A stretch of DNA of 64,000 bases, taken from positions 85,343,177-85,407,176 of the forward strand of contig OZ007567.1 of NCBI GenBank assembly GCA_963931925.1, in the 5' to 3' direction. Origin of the DNA: Onchidella celtica (Eukaryota > Mollusca > Gastropoda > Systellommatophora > Onchidiidae). Position numbers and translations under genes: made by a program. The notes under the pieces were generated by a model, which was given only the letters and a program-made list of their open reading frames with translations, was not told the origin of the DNA and searched no databases. Positions within the stretch are counted from its first letter, which is position 1. Each line of letters begins with the position of its first letter. Positions 45,277 to 58,000 of this stretch are shown in pieces.

Positions 45277-45448
45277 CGTTCCCCCTCCCGAGTTTGGCTG
45301 CACGAGATGACGGTCTGTGTGATCGTGGGGAACCATTGTGTTAATTTTCTTTTAGTTTGAAGTTCGTTCCCCCTCCCGAGTTTGGCTGCACGAGATGACG
45401 GTCTGTGTGATCGTGGGGAACCATTGAGTTAATTTTCTTATATGAGGG
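45277..45448. repeat. Two-copy ~86-bp repeat inside the LTR
   Basis: Two copies of a unit starting GTTCCCCCTCCCGAGTTTGG (about 45279 and 45365) with TGACGGTCTGTGTGATCGTG inside. It follows the TATA box directly, so it lies where R would begin. Confidence 0.9.
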
Positions 45449-46080
45449 CGTGAGTGAATCGCCTTGTGAATCGTTTGAACCCTGAAGCTTGTCGTTTGAA
45501 GAATGTCGTTTGAAGGTTGGAGGTCTTGAAGAGGTGAAGAGGGCATGGGTACCCTTCGAGACAGTCTATCCAAGAGGGCGTGAGTGAATTGCCTTGTGAA
45601 TCGTTTGAACCCTGAAGATTGTCGTTTGAAGGTTGGAGGTCTTGAAGAAGGCATGGGTACCCTTCGAGACAGTCTATCCAAGAGGGCGTGAGTGAATCGC
45701 CTTGTGAATCGTTTGAACATTGAAGATTGTCGTTTGAAGAATGTCGTTTGAAGGTTGGAGGTCTTGAAGAGGTGAAGAGGGCATGGGTACCCTTCGAGAC
45801 AGTCTATCCAAGAGGGCGTGAGTGAATTGCCTTGTGAATCGTTTGAACCCTGAAGATTGTCGTTTGAAGGTTGGAGGTCTTGAAGAAGGCATGGGTACCC
45901 TTCGAGACAGTCTATCCAAGAGGGCGTGAGTGAATTGCCTTGTGAATCGTTTGAACCCTGAAGATTGTCGTTTGAAGGTTGGAGGTCTTGAAGAAGGCAT
46001 GGGTACCCTTCGAGACAGTCTATCCAAGAGGGCGTGAGTGAATCGCCGTGTGAATCGTTTGAACCCTGAAGATTATCGTT
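45449..46080. repeat. 108-129 bp minisatellite inside the LTR
   Basis: Units start GAGGGCGTGAGTGAATCGCC at about 45444, 45573, 45683, 45812, 45921 and 46029, with lengths 129, 110, 129, 109 and 108 bp and a partial sixth. Long units carry an extra GAATGTCGTTTGAA and a GAGGTGAAGAGG insertion. The long minus-strand frame across it is a repeat artefact. Confidence 0.93.
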
Positions 46081-46392
46081 TGAACCATGGAGACGTGAAA
46101 GTGTCAACGAGGAGAACAGCTGCTGACAAGGACTTTTTAAGTACCATTAGTTAAGTCTTACGAAAAAGGGGTTCGTAAATAATCACCAAGTCCTCGATAG
46201 GGATTTTTGCATGTCTTTATTTTTTTTGCTTTGATTGTACATTTGCCTATGAGTTGGAATTAAATAGCTTGTTTCATTTGAAAATTTCACTCCATGTGTA
46301 CATTGGTCGTTGGTCTGCTTGCTTGGTTTGGTACTTACTTTAAAGGGAGAATAAATTAAGAACAGTTCACGAACTCGTCTCGTGACAGTTTG

Positions 46393-48500
46393 CCACAATA
46401 GAAACTACTACTTCAGTACGTCCATCTGCTTTTGACATGAAAGAATTATCTGTGAGACAAGTTCCTAGAGATAATAAAGCAGAAAAAGGCCATGCTATCA
46501 GTTACGTCGCTTTACCTTTGCACAGCAGAATTGTTCACATTAATAGTACATAATATTAAATAACAGTAGAACTGCTTCACACATGATAATTAAGACATTT
46601 GCTGTGTACATCACTAAAGAGGTAGGTTTGTTAACCCCAAAAAATGAAATTTTTAAGGGCTTGCTTCCTTGACAAATTAAAATTTAAAAGTATCTTCTGA
46701 GTGGAATAAAACATATGACAAATAAAATATCTCAGAGACAACTTACATGTAGTATGAAAGCCCCACTACTTTAAATATGCCATGTAGCAGGAAAATAAAT
46801 GTATAGATTTACTGGCGTTAAAGAAAATTCATCTTTTGTTTACTTCTGCATACAGTTTAAAAAATAATACTTTTACTTTTAGCTCCATCGAAACAGGTGG
46901 TCACATCACAGCCTACTTTTCAAGCGTTTGCTATTATTTCCTTTCAGATTCATTGGTACCAAAAGACTGCAAAACACTAATGCTTATTTGAACCTCAATC
47001 TGTAATTATCAACATATAAGTTACAACATTACACTCTATGACACTCTGATGCCATGGGATCAAAAAAAAATTGGAGCAACATTCCTTAGTGATTATCATT
47101 ACATAAAAAAATGACACTCTCTGATGCAAGAGATATAATGCCAAGTGGCCGATATTATGTGTTATGATGGAAAAGACGATGGCACATTTCTATTTGTTTA
47201 AGAAAAATAGGAATCTAGACAAGCATATGTTTCTGCAAGAGTCAATATGGCAGAATTTTTACTCACAACAATAATGTTTACCCAGCAAATCATATAAAAA
47301 ATCTCATATAGCATACATGAACTTGAGCAAACTGGAATAGATATGTAGAGTCCAGGAATAACCAACAAAAAAATTGCTACAGCTGTGGGATAAGTTTTTA
47401 CATCTGTTCATGGCACTCTTCAAAAGAATTATTTCACATGAGACCTGAAAGCAAAATCTGACTGGTTTCAGTCTGTAACAAGATGAATTCAATAAAAATG
47501 GAAAGGTCAACAGCAGATTTAAAAAATGCCTTGAGCTGTATTCTTTTTTTTTTCATCCTTTGACCAGGATACATGCTACCAATATACCCAAACTTTCTCT
47601 ATCACATATCGACTGCCTCTTTCCAAATCCATTATATTTCAGCTATACCTCCTCATCATCTTTTCACAATTTGTTTCCCTCTTCAGCAAATGAATACTTT
47701 TTTCATATAGTCATTTATCTGCAAACAGAAATTTGTTAAATTTACACCATTAAGTCAAACATTTTTAATTATAACAATACCCAGTGGAAATGATATGAAA
47801 CACCTAATTAGTCAGGAAAGATAACTGTGAGACAAGCTGAATTCTTCATTTCATTTTGTGTTTCTCATTTACTTCATTGCTTCCTTCCTTTTGCCAACAC
47901 TAGTTTCATCCATCTTCAGACCCCCTAACAGACAAATACTTTCCTTTTACTGGCAATTACAGTCTGTTCCTTCCATTTGCATACTGTACAAAATATTTAA
48001 GAGAAATAGTCCCTGACCCAAGAATATTATAAAGCTAAATGAACAATTTTGATAAAGATTTATGTTTTAATTGCACCCTTCAGTCGCATCAACTCAAATT
48101 TTCAGTTATCAAGATGTCATGCTTAAGTAATAGTATGTGTCATGTTTATATGGTGATGCTAACACTAACAAGCAAATATTTTTAACAATCGTCCCAATAT
48201 GCATCAATGAAAGAAAAAGTGAAAGCAAAAAAAACATGTCAGACAAGTAATGAAGTATTACTGTACAAAAGCTGGTGAAGTACAGCGGTTGAACACACTG
48301 CCATATAATCTCAGTATCAATATATTGGTCAAGTATAATCTTGACCTCATTGTTCACAGTATGTTCTTTTCTATCTTTCTTAAGAAGGCATCCCATCAAG
48401 TCAAAGACTTTGTTCAAATACAAGTTATAAGTAAGATATTTGTTGTTCTACCTGCTGAAATAATGATCACCGGAAAAATTATGTAAAATAATATGGAGAT
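46393..48500. other. Intergenic, no gene seen
   Basis: AT-rich sequence between the solo LTR and the 3' end of ferroportin. Short frames have no recognised domain. Confidence 0.4.
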
Positions 48501-48507
48501 TGCAGCA

Positions 48508-48513
48508 TTTTAT
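48508..48513 (-). terminator. Probable ferroportin polyadenylation signal
   Basis: AATAAA on the minus strand, about 230 nt after the stop codon. It is chosen as the nearest canonical hexamer; use is not proven. Confidence 0.45.
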
Positions 48514-48744
48514 TCATTTCAATGATATAACATTTAGCTCTAAATAAATAGTATGATTTTTCTATAAAACTGGCAATAAAATCAGTGCAAATGTGTACAA
48601 TATCCCAGGATGAAATCAAATTGATTTCATACAGAACTGGCTGTGGAGCATTGAAGTGAATTAAATTATACAAAGAGCATTAAATAAAAAAATAAGTGCG
48701 TACTGTCAATCAATGTATAGTTTAATATAACGCATACCCACTTT

Positions 48745-49079
48745 TTATACTTGAGATTTATTATCATTCTCTAGAGCATTAACATTTCCATTAGGCACCT
48801 TGCCACAACTTACCAAGCACTTCTCACAATGGAAAAAATGACCTCGCATTTTTCTCAAGAAGTAAGCATAAAACAGCCAACCAATGCATATGAAACTAAA
48901 AGATATGAGAACCAACAAGCCAAACTGATGTTCATAGGGTGCCAGGACAACCATGAGGAATTTCAGCATGTCCATCAGTTGATTCAGGGAATTCTGTACA
49001 CCGTTGACTTTGCCACGTTCACTTTCTGTCACTCTTTCCATAAAAAGCTGGGTGATAGACAGGTCAGCCACCCACAAGC
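48745..49079 (-). CDS. SLC40A1: Ferroportin exon 11, C-terminus
   Basis: 335 bp, acceptor ATACTCATAG. Encodes LWVADLSITQLFMERVTESE, NGVQNSLNQLMDMLKFLMVV, the last helix and a tail with HCEKCLVSC, ending DNKSQV before TAA. The His of vertebrate LLHF is Lys (K659). Confidence 0.97.
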
Positions 49080-52000
49080 CTATGAGTATGACCATTGAAA
49101 ATAAAAGAAAAAATATGAGCAACATCAACTGTTAAGGATCTCCAGATTACAACAGAAATAGTTGATATATGAAATATGATAAAAAGAAACCATGCTGTAT
49201 ACAGAACATAAAATGTTATCCAAAAAAAATAATTTAAAAAGCCAGATTAAATATTGGAAAGTTTGTATCCTCTACTTCTCACATAAACAGAAATGATGAT
49301 ATTTCCATCTCCATGCTTTCGTTAACACATTCCCAAGAGGATCAAAAACAACAAAAAAGTTGTATAATATGCCATTCTGTAATTTGTTTATAAGCAATGA
49401 GAAATCCTCATTACTGTTCTGAAAACTTACATGCTCTATACATGTAGCAATCTCAATCTTACCAAATCGTGCAGTAACTATGCCAGCGAGCAGCATCCAA
49501 ATGGACACTTGAGGGCTTGATTCATCTTTCTGTTGTGAACAAGGTCTTGTCACATTCACCACATCAACCATGTCATAAAATGTGACACTGACATTACTGT
49601 ATGATGTAAGACTGACCACCCTTTGACCAGTGGCATTGAACACATCAGGAACCATCTCTGAAACTATAACAATGAGTCAAGTATTCACTTAGATAAGCAT
49701 GGAAGAAAGATGAACTGATTTATCAATTAGTATTAAAACTTTCAAAAATCTCCTACACACACAAATGTAAGAATTAAGGAATTCAAGTTCAATAAGTTGC
49801 ATATGGTGTGTCTCTTCACACTTTATTTCTCAACTGATATGTGACTTTTATAATCTTTGACTTTTACAGTGTAATTTACTTTACATAATATGCAATTACA
49901 AATGCTCCAATTTCTAATCTGATGCAAAACTCAGCATATTATCATTATTATAAATGCCCTTCTCTAAAAAAAATATAAAAAATGACTTATTACAACCCAC
50001 TGATGAATACATGAATAAATGAATAATGAAGGAAAAATGAATAATGAGCTGTGTCATGTTTATATGATGATGCTTTTCTCCTGTTAATCCATTTCACACA
50101 ACAACTGTAGATTGGAAAAATGAATTAGCAGTTTTCAGAGATTTGATTTACAACTCAAATTCAATTAGACAACAACTCTGGGCCCAATAAATGGTCAAAA
50201 ATGAAGTTTAAATGCATTTGAAACTTGCCTTCAGTGCAATTATTTCCATCACTTGAAGAAATTAAGGCATCATTATGTGACAGATCAAATTTAGTTCCTG
50301 GCATCCAAACAGAAATAACACACAAAGTAAGGCTGAGAATTTCAAAGGAAAGACCAAATATGCCAGTGCGTGGCAGGCCAATACGATGTCTCATGACAGG
50401 ATACATGAAAGTGCCAAAGATGCCAAAGATGGCTGCTACGCCCATCATGACTCCAACAAGGCCCTCTGACACCCCTTGCATTTTGGCATACCCTATGGAA
50501 TGAATATATGCAATAAATTCATGCTGTTACTAGTGCTGAATACAGATAAACAAAAACACTGGCCAACATGACAGTAAATTTCAAGACATATAGAGCTCTC
50601 CTATCCAGAAGTTCAGAAATCTTTCACTTTCCCCTAGCCTTAAAATGTAACCAATATCACAAACATTTGGTTGACTAATAAACTAGCGCTCTCACATTAC
50701 GCACGATTACTCTTTTCTTATCTATTCACACTCAAATTGCCACAATAACATGCAGAACTAATCACATGTTGTAAGCATGTATATGCTACAAACAAGATAT
50801 ATAGAAATCAAAATACATGATCCAGTGGCATCAGAAAAGAAAGCAACTTGAAAAACACACTCAATTATTAGCAATTATGACATTTAACAACTCCCAAAAT
50901 GTTTTAGTAGATTTTGCAACAATTTGAGGCAGGAACAATATTATGTATTTTGCGAATAAATGTGCCATTATCAAAATTCTGTTTGGCCAAACAAATGGCA
51001 TCCTCATTTTTAGGTTGCCTACAGCATTTTGGCCTGTGATAACTGATAACTGAGCATAATTTGCATATTGTGGTTCATCCTGATAATGACAGTATAGCCT
51101 GCAAAAAAAATGCCAGTTTTACCTACTGTAACACTGTCAAACCCAAGCACAGTCAAGTATAAGCAAGCCAGTGCTAGTCCTGCATGAACAACATCGTATT
51201 TTGCATACACTGGCCACCCACGAAAGAGCCTCTCCAGGCTGTCGAAGATCCGTGGAAATTTACAACGCCTTGGTGCTTCCTCTGGCTTCTCTCCTGTTTT
51301 ATGTTCTGCCTGACCTGGTTCTGCAGCATCATTCTATAGCATTGGAAAACGTGAAATACTGAAAAATTGCTGCATTTCATGAAAGAAAACTTATTTTAGT
51401 ACAGCAGGAATTTGCACTGATACATAAGGATACATAATGAATAGTTAATTTTAAAAAATGTAACATAACAGACTTCATTGTTGTATGACTGTAATTTGCA
51501 AATTATATAACCAATGACTAAACTTGTTTTTTTTTTTTATGTTCCGATACCAGTAATATCATTCAGCTAGTTATTGTATAACAGCTTGATTCCTCTCTCA
51601 CAGCCAACTGAGGATTGGGACTCTCATACAGTTTAGTAAATGTCAATACTTGGAGGTAACCACTCTTCCTGGTTTGTACATACAAAAGGTATTTTCTGCT
51701 TACGTCTGATGAAGATGCTTTATGGTCCAATTTCATCCCTTGAGAGAACTCAGAACTACTTTTAAAGTATATATAATGCTTAAATAAAATTGATTCAAGA
51801 ATATTCTTACCAGCAGAAAATATATCAGATGTATGGCAGATTCAACAAATTTTGACCAAGTTTAGAATTTCACATAAAAGCTGTTCTCTTTGATCACACT
51901 AACCCACTGACTATATCCTTCGTTATTTTCGTTGCTGTTCTCTCTGTACCCATTATTTCAATAGGTATTTTAAAAAATCACTGTGACATAAGAAATTGAC

Positions 52001-55000
52001 ATACAGCCATGAAATTTTGCACTCTTGTTGTAGACATGATAAAGACTGTCTTGATTCATCTATTTTTAACCCATACCCCGCGTGCTACCCGTAAAGCCCG
52101 CTGCACGGTCAGTGACTTTACTCACGGAGAATCTTATCTGGGGTCACTGACCCATGCCGCTATGCGATGACCACAAACGCTGTCCACGTGGTTCGGTTTT
52201 TATTGATCGGTATGAAAACATTCGCTGCTATGCCTTATCACGCTTGATAATAAATTAACCAGCAAAGCCTTAGTCTGTCAGTCTCTAACCAATGATCTGA
52301 CTTATAATTCCAAACTGACAGCTGTAGTTTTCGTGAGAACGAAGCATGATAACTAGCCACGCCCTCCCAAGCCCTACACAAATGGTTTCATCCTGATTGA
52401 CACATACTAATAAACCAATGTGGGCATTTGGGGCAAAGCTTATTTCAGAGCTTGTTTCTGATTGGTTCTTAGATGCAGACAACTCCAGATGGTGGTCAGC
52501 TAGTGACAAAATGAGATAATATTGCAAATTTGTTGAGCAACAGTTCACATGTCGATGTTACATCTTTTGAAAGTGTGGGGAGAGCCTTTGAAAGTTTAGT
52601 CTTTGTGATTCCGACCAGTGGTTCACTGGTTAACATGTCCATGTCACAATGCGTTTGATTTAGAAGAGATACAGTGAACAACAACACGGTGGTTACGTCT
52701 CAAAAAGGTCAGTGACCTGATGCATGAAAATACAGCTTGCGCATGGTGCGGTCAGCTTGACCTTCCCGACTTTTGCCGCCCGTGCAGCGTGAGCGCTTGC
52801 GAGTAAATACCGACAATTGCCGCCCCTCGCAGGGTGAGGGTTAAGTCTTTTTTTACCCTTGACCTTATCCTTTACACCCCCTTTCCAATGGTTAGTGATG
52901 ATTTCCATTTTCTATATCTAAATCAGTTCATCAAAATAATCTTCGATGTTTTCTTCCCTGAAGTCCTCAAACAAGTTTCTTGCGGCCATCTTATCACAGT
53001 CTGTCATTTTCTACTCAAATGGGTGTGTTGTCGTAAAAAGTCAATAGGTAAAAAAGGCTTGTCCTTTTATGATTTCACACTGTTCTCCATGTGCATAAAT
53101 GGTACTAGTTTCTAATGGCTGTACCCATGCCACTCTGGCTGCGCTAATAATGCATGAAAAAAATTCTGAAATCACAAACCACCAGGGCCGCAGCAAAGAT
53201 AGGCAGCCGATATAGAAATTTTGACCGTGACGTATTTGGCATGGGCAAGCAGTGAGTTAAAGTAATTATAAGTACTAATGATTCACCCCCATCCAACTTA
53301 CGTCAAGGTCTTTTGAGATGTCAAAGTTTGCACCATCCACAGAACTTTCTCTGTCTTTGGTCTCATCATCTTTTTCTTTCTCACATTCAGTTATCTTGTC
53401 TGGACTTTCTTCATTTGACTTCTGGTCTAAAACACAATGAAAAAATTGTCTTAATTAATTTAATGGCTCTTAATTACAAGTATAACAACTGTAACAAATA
53501 GTCTGACTACTGAATTCAGATTTGTACTATTAACATGAATTTGTTTTTGAGAAAAGACATGGCTTGCTACTGCATGTACAATTTTCACTTCATAACATAA
53601 AAAGTAATAATTTAACCATTTCAGGTTCTCGCACCAGTAAACCTGGACAGCATGAAACCTGTTTTGGTCCCTGTCCCGCAATACTGGCATGCAGGTAGTG
53701 CTGCAATTTAGTGCTGATGATGATTTTCATGTGTGCAGGTATAAATGCTACAATTTAGTGCTGAAGATCTCAGGATCGTCACAGTTAATGAGGTGCATTT
53801 TCCATCTCCTCTTCCATTTATTTCCAATTATCTCCATTTACACTTAACTGTGAAAAGCAATACTCAAAAAAAAAACAAAAAAAAAACAATCTTACCATCT
53901 GCCTTCATATCAGTGGCTTGCACCAGGGCTTCTTCATTATCATTCTTTGTTTGTTCAATCATTGCAACTGTGAAAAGAAAGGGAGGTGATAAAATATCTC
54001 ATGAACATATTGTTTCCCTCTCCTACTAATACAGTTCCTACTTAAATGTCCTTTGTGAATCCATGTAACTTTGCGACATGTGGAAATATGAAAACTGCTA
54101 ACAATAAACAGTGTCAATGCAAAAATGCTTGATCTTCAACAAGTAGAGAACCAGAACAATGAAAAATAGAAACCATTTCATCAAACACTTAATGCGGTCT
54201 TCAAAAGCTCAGAAAATCATATTATTTCCTTCTCCTACAAATACAGTTCCCACTTAAATGTCCTTTGTGAATCCATGTAATTCTGCGACATGTGGAAATA
54301 TGAAAACCGCTAACAATAAATAGAGTCAATGCAAAAATGCTCGATCCTCAACATGTCGAGAACCAGAACAATGAAAAATAGAAACCATTTCATCAAACAC
54401 TTAGTGCGGTCTTCAAAAGCTCAGAAAATCATACTGATTATTAATCTTCCGTTAGGAGAATATACTCAACATGACCTACTTGTGTGAACACTGAGACACC
54501 TGTGCAAGTGAAACACCACTGATTAAAGGAAAATAAAAAAAGAAACATAAAGAAATACAAAAGATACATAAAACTATGAAACCTGTTTTAAAATTTTAAT
54601 CCTATGTCTCCAGAATTTTGTCATGGTCTTTTAACAGTGATGACACAAATTTCACACCTGAATCGTACTACCCAGCATCAATTTAGGAACAACAAGAGGG
54701 TCAAGGAGACAAAATATCAATATTTATGTAGACAAAGCATTTTTTTAAGGCCTACAAAATTTAAAAACACAAGATTCAGGTACATCTCCACACAAAAGAC
54801 ACTGGCACTGATGTATTCTTACTTTGCGATTTTTTGAGATTCTTCTTCCTCTTGAGTGCTGGAACAGTGTTATAAACCTTCCACAGGAAATAATACTCGA
54901 CAACCACAGAAATCAGATTCCAGCCTCCAATAAATAGTGCACCAAACTCCACACCAGCAAAAGTCATTATCAACCCTGTGGCCATCGGGGCAAGGACTTG

Positions 55001-58000
55001 TGTGACCAGGTCAATACGGCGAAGAGATGCTGTCATGGCTGATATCAAATACACAACACAAAACAAAACTGAATTATTCCATAATCTCACCATTTCCAAT
55101 TTGTCATCACAAGCAAATATGAAACATTAATATATTTTACATGAGCACAAATATCTCAACAATTTGATTTCAAATCTGAAATGGACACTGCAAACAGAAA
55201 AAGAACAGTCTGTATCAAACCAAGCAAGTACATAAAATCAGACAATCAATTCCAGTTAGCATGCATTTCATTTCAAAATGCAAAAAGAGAAAAAATCTTT
55301 GCAAAAACAAGAACATGTCAAAATATAATGGCACCGAAAAACTCAGATTCTTCAACTATTTGACTGCATCTTCAGCGGCAAGCATAAACCACATTAACCA
55401 GCAACACAAAAATGTATTTTCTTTACCACAACTGACCAGATCAACTTTCTTCATTAAACCATTTATATCTATCCAATTAAGACAAAAAAAAACCTGACCT
55501 CCCTGATTAATAGCATGCCATGATCATCTCAAGCTCACCCCCTTCCCCAGTCTCTCCTGGCTAAGGGGTGAGATCATGTTGATTAACTAAAGATCCTCTG
55601 GCTCTTACTTACTTGCAAGCATGTCGAAGTCTTTCCCACACATCTCCACTATCCAGTCCTTTTCCACAGCAATCTGACGGGCCATGCCTGTCAGACGGGC
55701 TAACACGGAGAGTGTTATAATGGCAGCATATGCCACATGGGTTGTCCATCCTCCAAAAGACACAATCTCACCACGATACACCAAGAAGATGTATACTACA
55801 ATGGCACAAGCTAACACAAATGCATTTTGCAACACCAGTGCAGTTTGGGCAGCTAGTGAACACATGAAAAGAAAAAAGAAAAAAAAAGACTCTCATTTTA
55901 CATACTATACTTACCACTTGCTCTGTATAGACCACATTAAATGCTAAGTGCAAAAATGAGGAAATTAAATCATTCTTCCACCAAGATGTTCCTTTTCAAC
56001 AAATGTGTAACCCAAAAGTTCATAACAAACCTTGCACACATGCACACTTCTGACCACTGTCATGAATGAAATTATAGTAATAACATTTAATAATTGTAAC
56101 AAAGTCTATGGCTATTGTAAAACTTTATGCAAGGTTCTCTCAATGGCTAAGAATTTAAAATACTTGCCTCTAAGTCTGGGAGTTTCATCTACAATGTCTC
56201 CGACCAAAGCACCAAACAGCAGAATGCTGAGGCCCATGCAAAGCCCATAAATTGCTGTCAACTGAAGAGATTCTGGGCTGATGTTGATCAAAAAAAGACC
56301 AACACCAAAAGACCACATGCGATCGCCCTGAAACCCATTGATTTGAATTAAAATTATTTTGACATTTCTATAACTGTCATGATAAAATACTTGTACATTT
56401 CACATACCTGTAACCATCACAATTCCATAAGGAAACTGTCTCTGTGACATGGTTCATTCATGTGTCATGATATAATTTTTCAAATAAAACGATGCCTCAA
56501 TACAGCTCTCAATAAGAAATGAATTGCTCAGAAACAGTAAGAGCACATAATATATAAACTCCTATGATAACAGCTTTTAATATTCTGTATAATTTAAGAG
56601 TTTCTGTGGATCAAGCGTCCACAGGAAATCCATGTTGATTTGCTAACACAATGGTAGATACTAGCAATATTTCAAACCTTTTCCTGCTTTGCCTGTTGGA
56701 TGGTTCTACTGTACACCAAAATATCTTTCGAATTAAAGAAGAATGGCAACAGGGGGGGGGGGGGGGGGGGGGGATAAGGAGCTAAAGTTCTGTCAAGCTG
56801 CTGAGAGAGAAGCTTAGAAACTGTGTTTAGGAACAAATTTTTTCAAGACACTGAGTTTTGACCAGCAACAGATGTCAGGCCAAGAAAGTCACATCACAAG
56901 GCAGCTTGGGGACAAGGTGGCCTAGAGGCAAGGTGTTCGCCTCTCACGCCAAGGGTCCCGGGTTCAAAACCTGGCCGGTGTAGGCATGCTGGAAGTTTGG
57001 GATTTTTCTCATATTTGAGTGTCCTTGATCCTATTGCGGGGGGGGGGATGGGTTGTTAGGATCGAGTACCTAGTCTTCTCGGATAAGGACAAAAACAAAA
57101 AAATTGGAGGGCCTGTGTGCCCACACCTTAAAGATACCTTGGCAGTTGGAAATCATAAAAGATTAGGCCGAACAGGTCACTGCCCGGGCAAAATTAAATA
57201 ACAACTCATCCCTACCATTCCCTCCCTCGTCTCTCCACCTCCCTCCAAAGAAAAAAAACCGCCGACCAGCACTGCACTTTGGCGACGAGATGCCTGCTCC
57301 AGTTGTAACTGGGCTACAATGGCACAAAGGCAAATTTCCAAAATGGGATAAAAAAAAGTATACAAAATATAAATTTTTGTACCATAAATTTCATGTGTAC
57401 TTCAGCGTAGTTTATACCCCATGACTGACAGTGCTCAGATAAATGATCAACGTCTCAGTAAATGAGTAAACTTATACTTACCCATGCTGAAAGAAAGTGG
57501 CTGAGATAGACAAAGAAGTTGGTGCTTGTCAACCATCCTTTACATGGCCCTGATGGAAGAAGGAGACCATACCTCATTAAAGACACACTTGGACAGGTAT
57601 CTTCATCTTATTTAATTTTAATTTAATATAATCTTCCATTCAGGTACCATGAAAAACCTATTGCTAGGCATACCTCTGCTCATAACTTATGACAGATTCT
57701 TTACATTCTTTGACTTGACTGACACGTCAATGTACAGGTCAAGCTCAAGAAACACAAATTATAAAATACAGTATTTCTAACGTAAAGCTTTTTATGAAAA
57801 AAGTAACAGACTTAATGTAACAGGCAAATACTGCAGTGAGTACAATACTTCAAAATAATACTCCTGTGCTTAGCAAAGATAAGGAAGTTCAAAAGATATG
57901 AACAATATGAAATATTATACTTCATTTAAATATGAAAACAAAATGACATGCATATGAAATGATGAAAACAAAATGTCCTCAAAGTTGTTGAGAATCACAC

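Larger units (their letters stand above)
45099..46387. mobile_element. Solo LTR, 1289 bp, 5-bp target duplication
   Basis: Starts TGTCACGAG and ends CTCGTGACA, a perfect 9-bp terminal inverted repeat with the TG...CA termini of retroviral-type LTRs. GTTTG occurs immediately outside both ends (45094-45098 and 46388-46392), a perfect 5-bp target duplication. A TATA box (TATAAATA) is at 45248 and an AATAAA at 46350, both on the plus strand. No gag/pol or partner LTR is present in the window, so this is a solo LTR formed by recombination. Five-base duplications fit Ty3/gypsy and BEL/Pao elements; the family cannot be decided. Confidence 0.93.

Noticed and set aside
45352..46107. 251-aa minus-strand frame with repeated PSNDNLQGSNDS
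   Set aside because: It lies wholly inside the solo LTR minisatellite and runs against the LTR orientation.
48829..49098. Plus-strand frame of 89 aa
   Set aside because: Antisense shadow of ferroportin exon 11.
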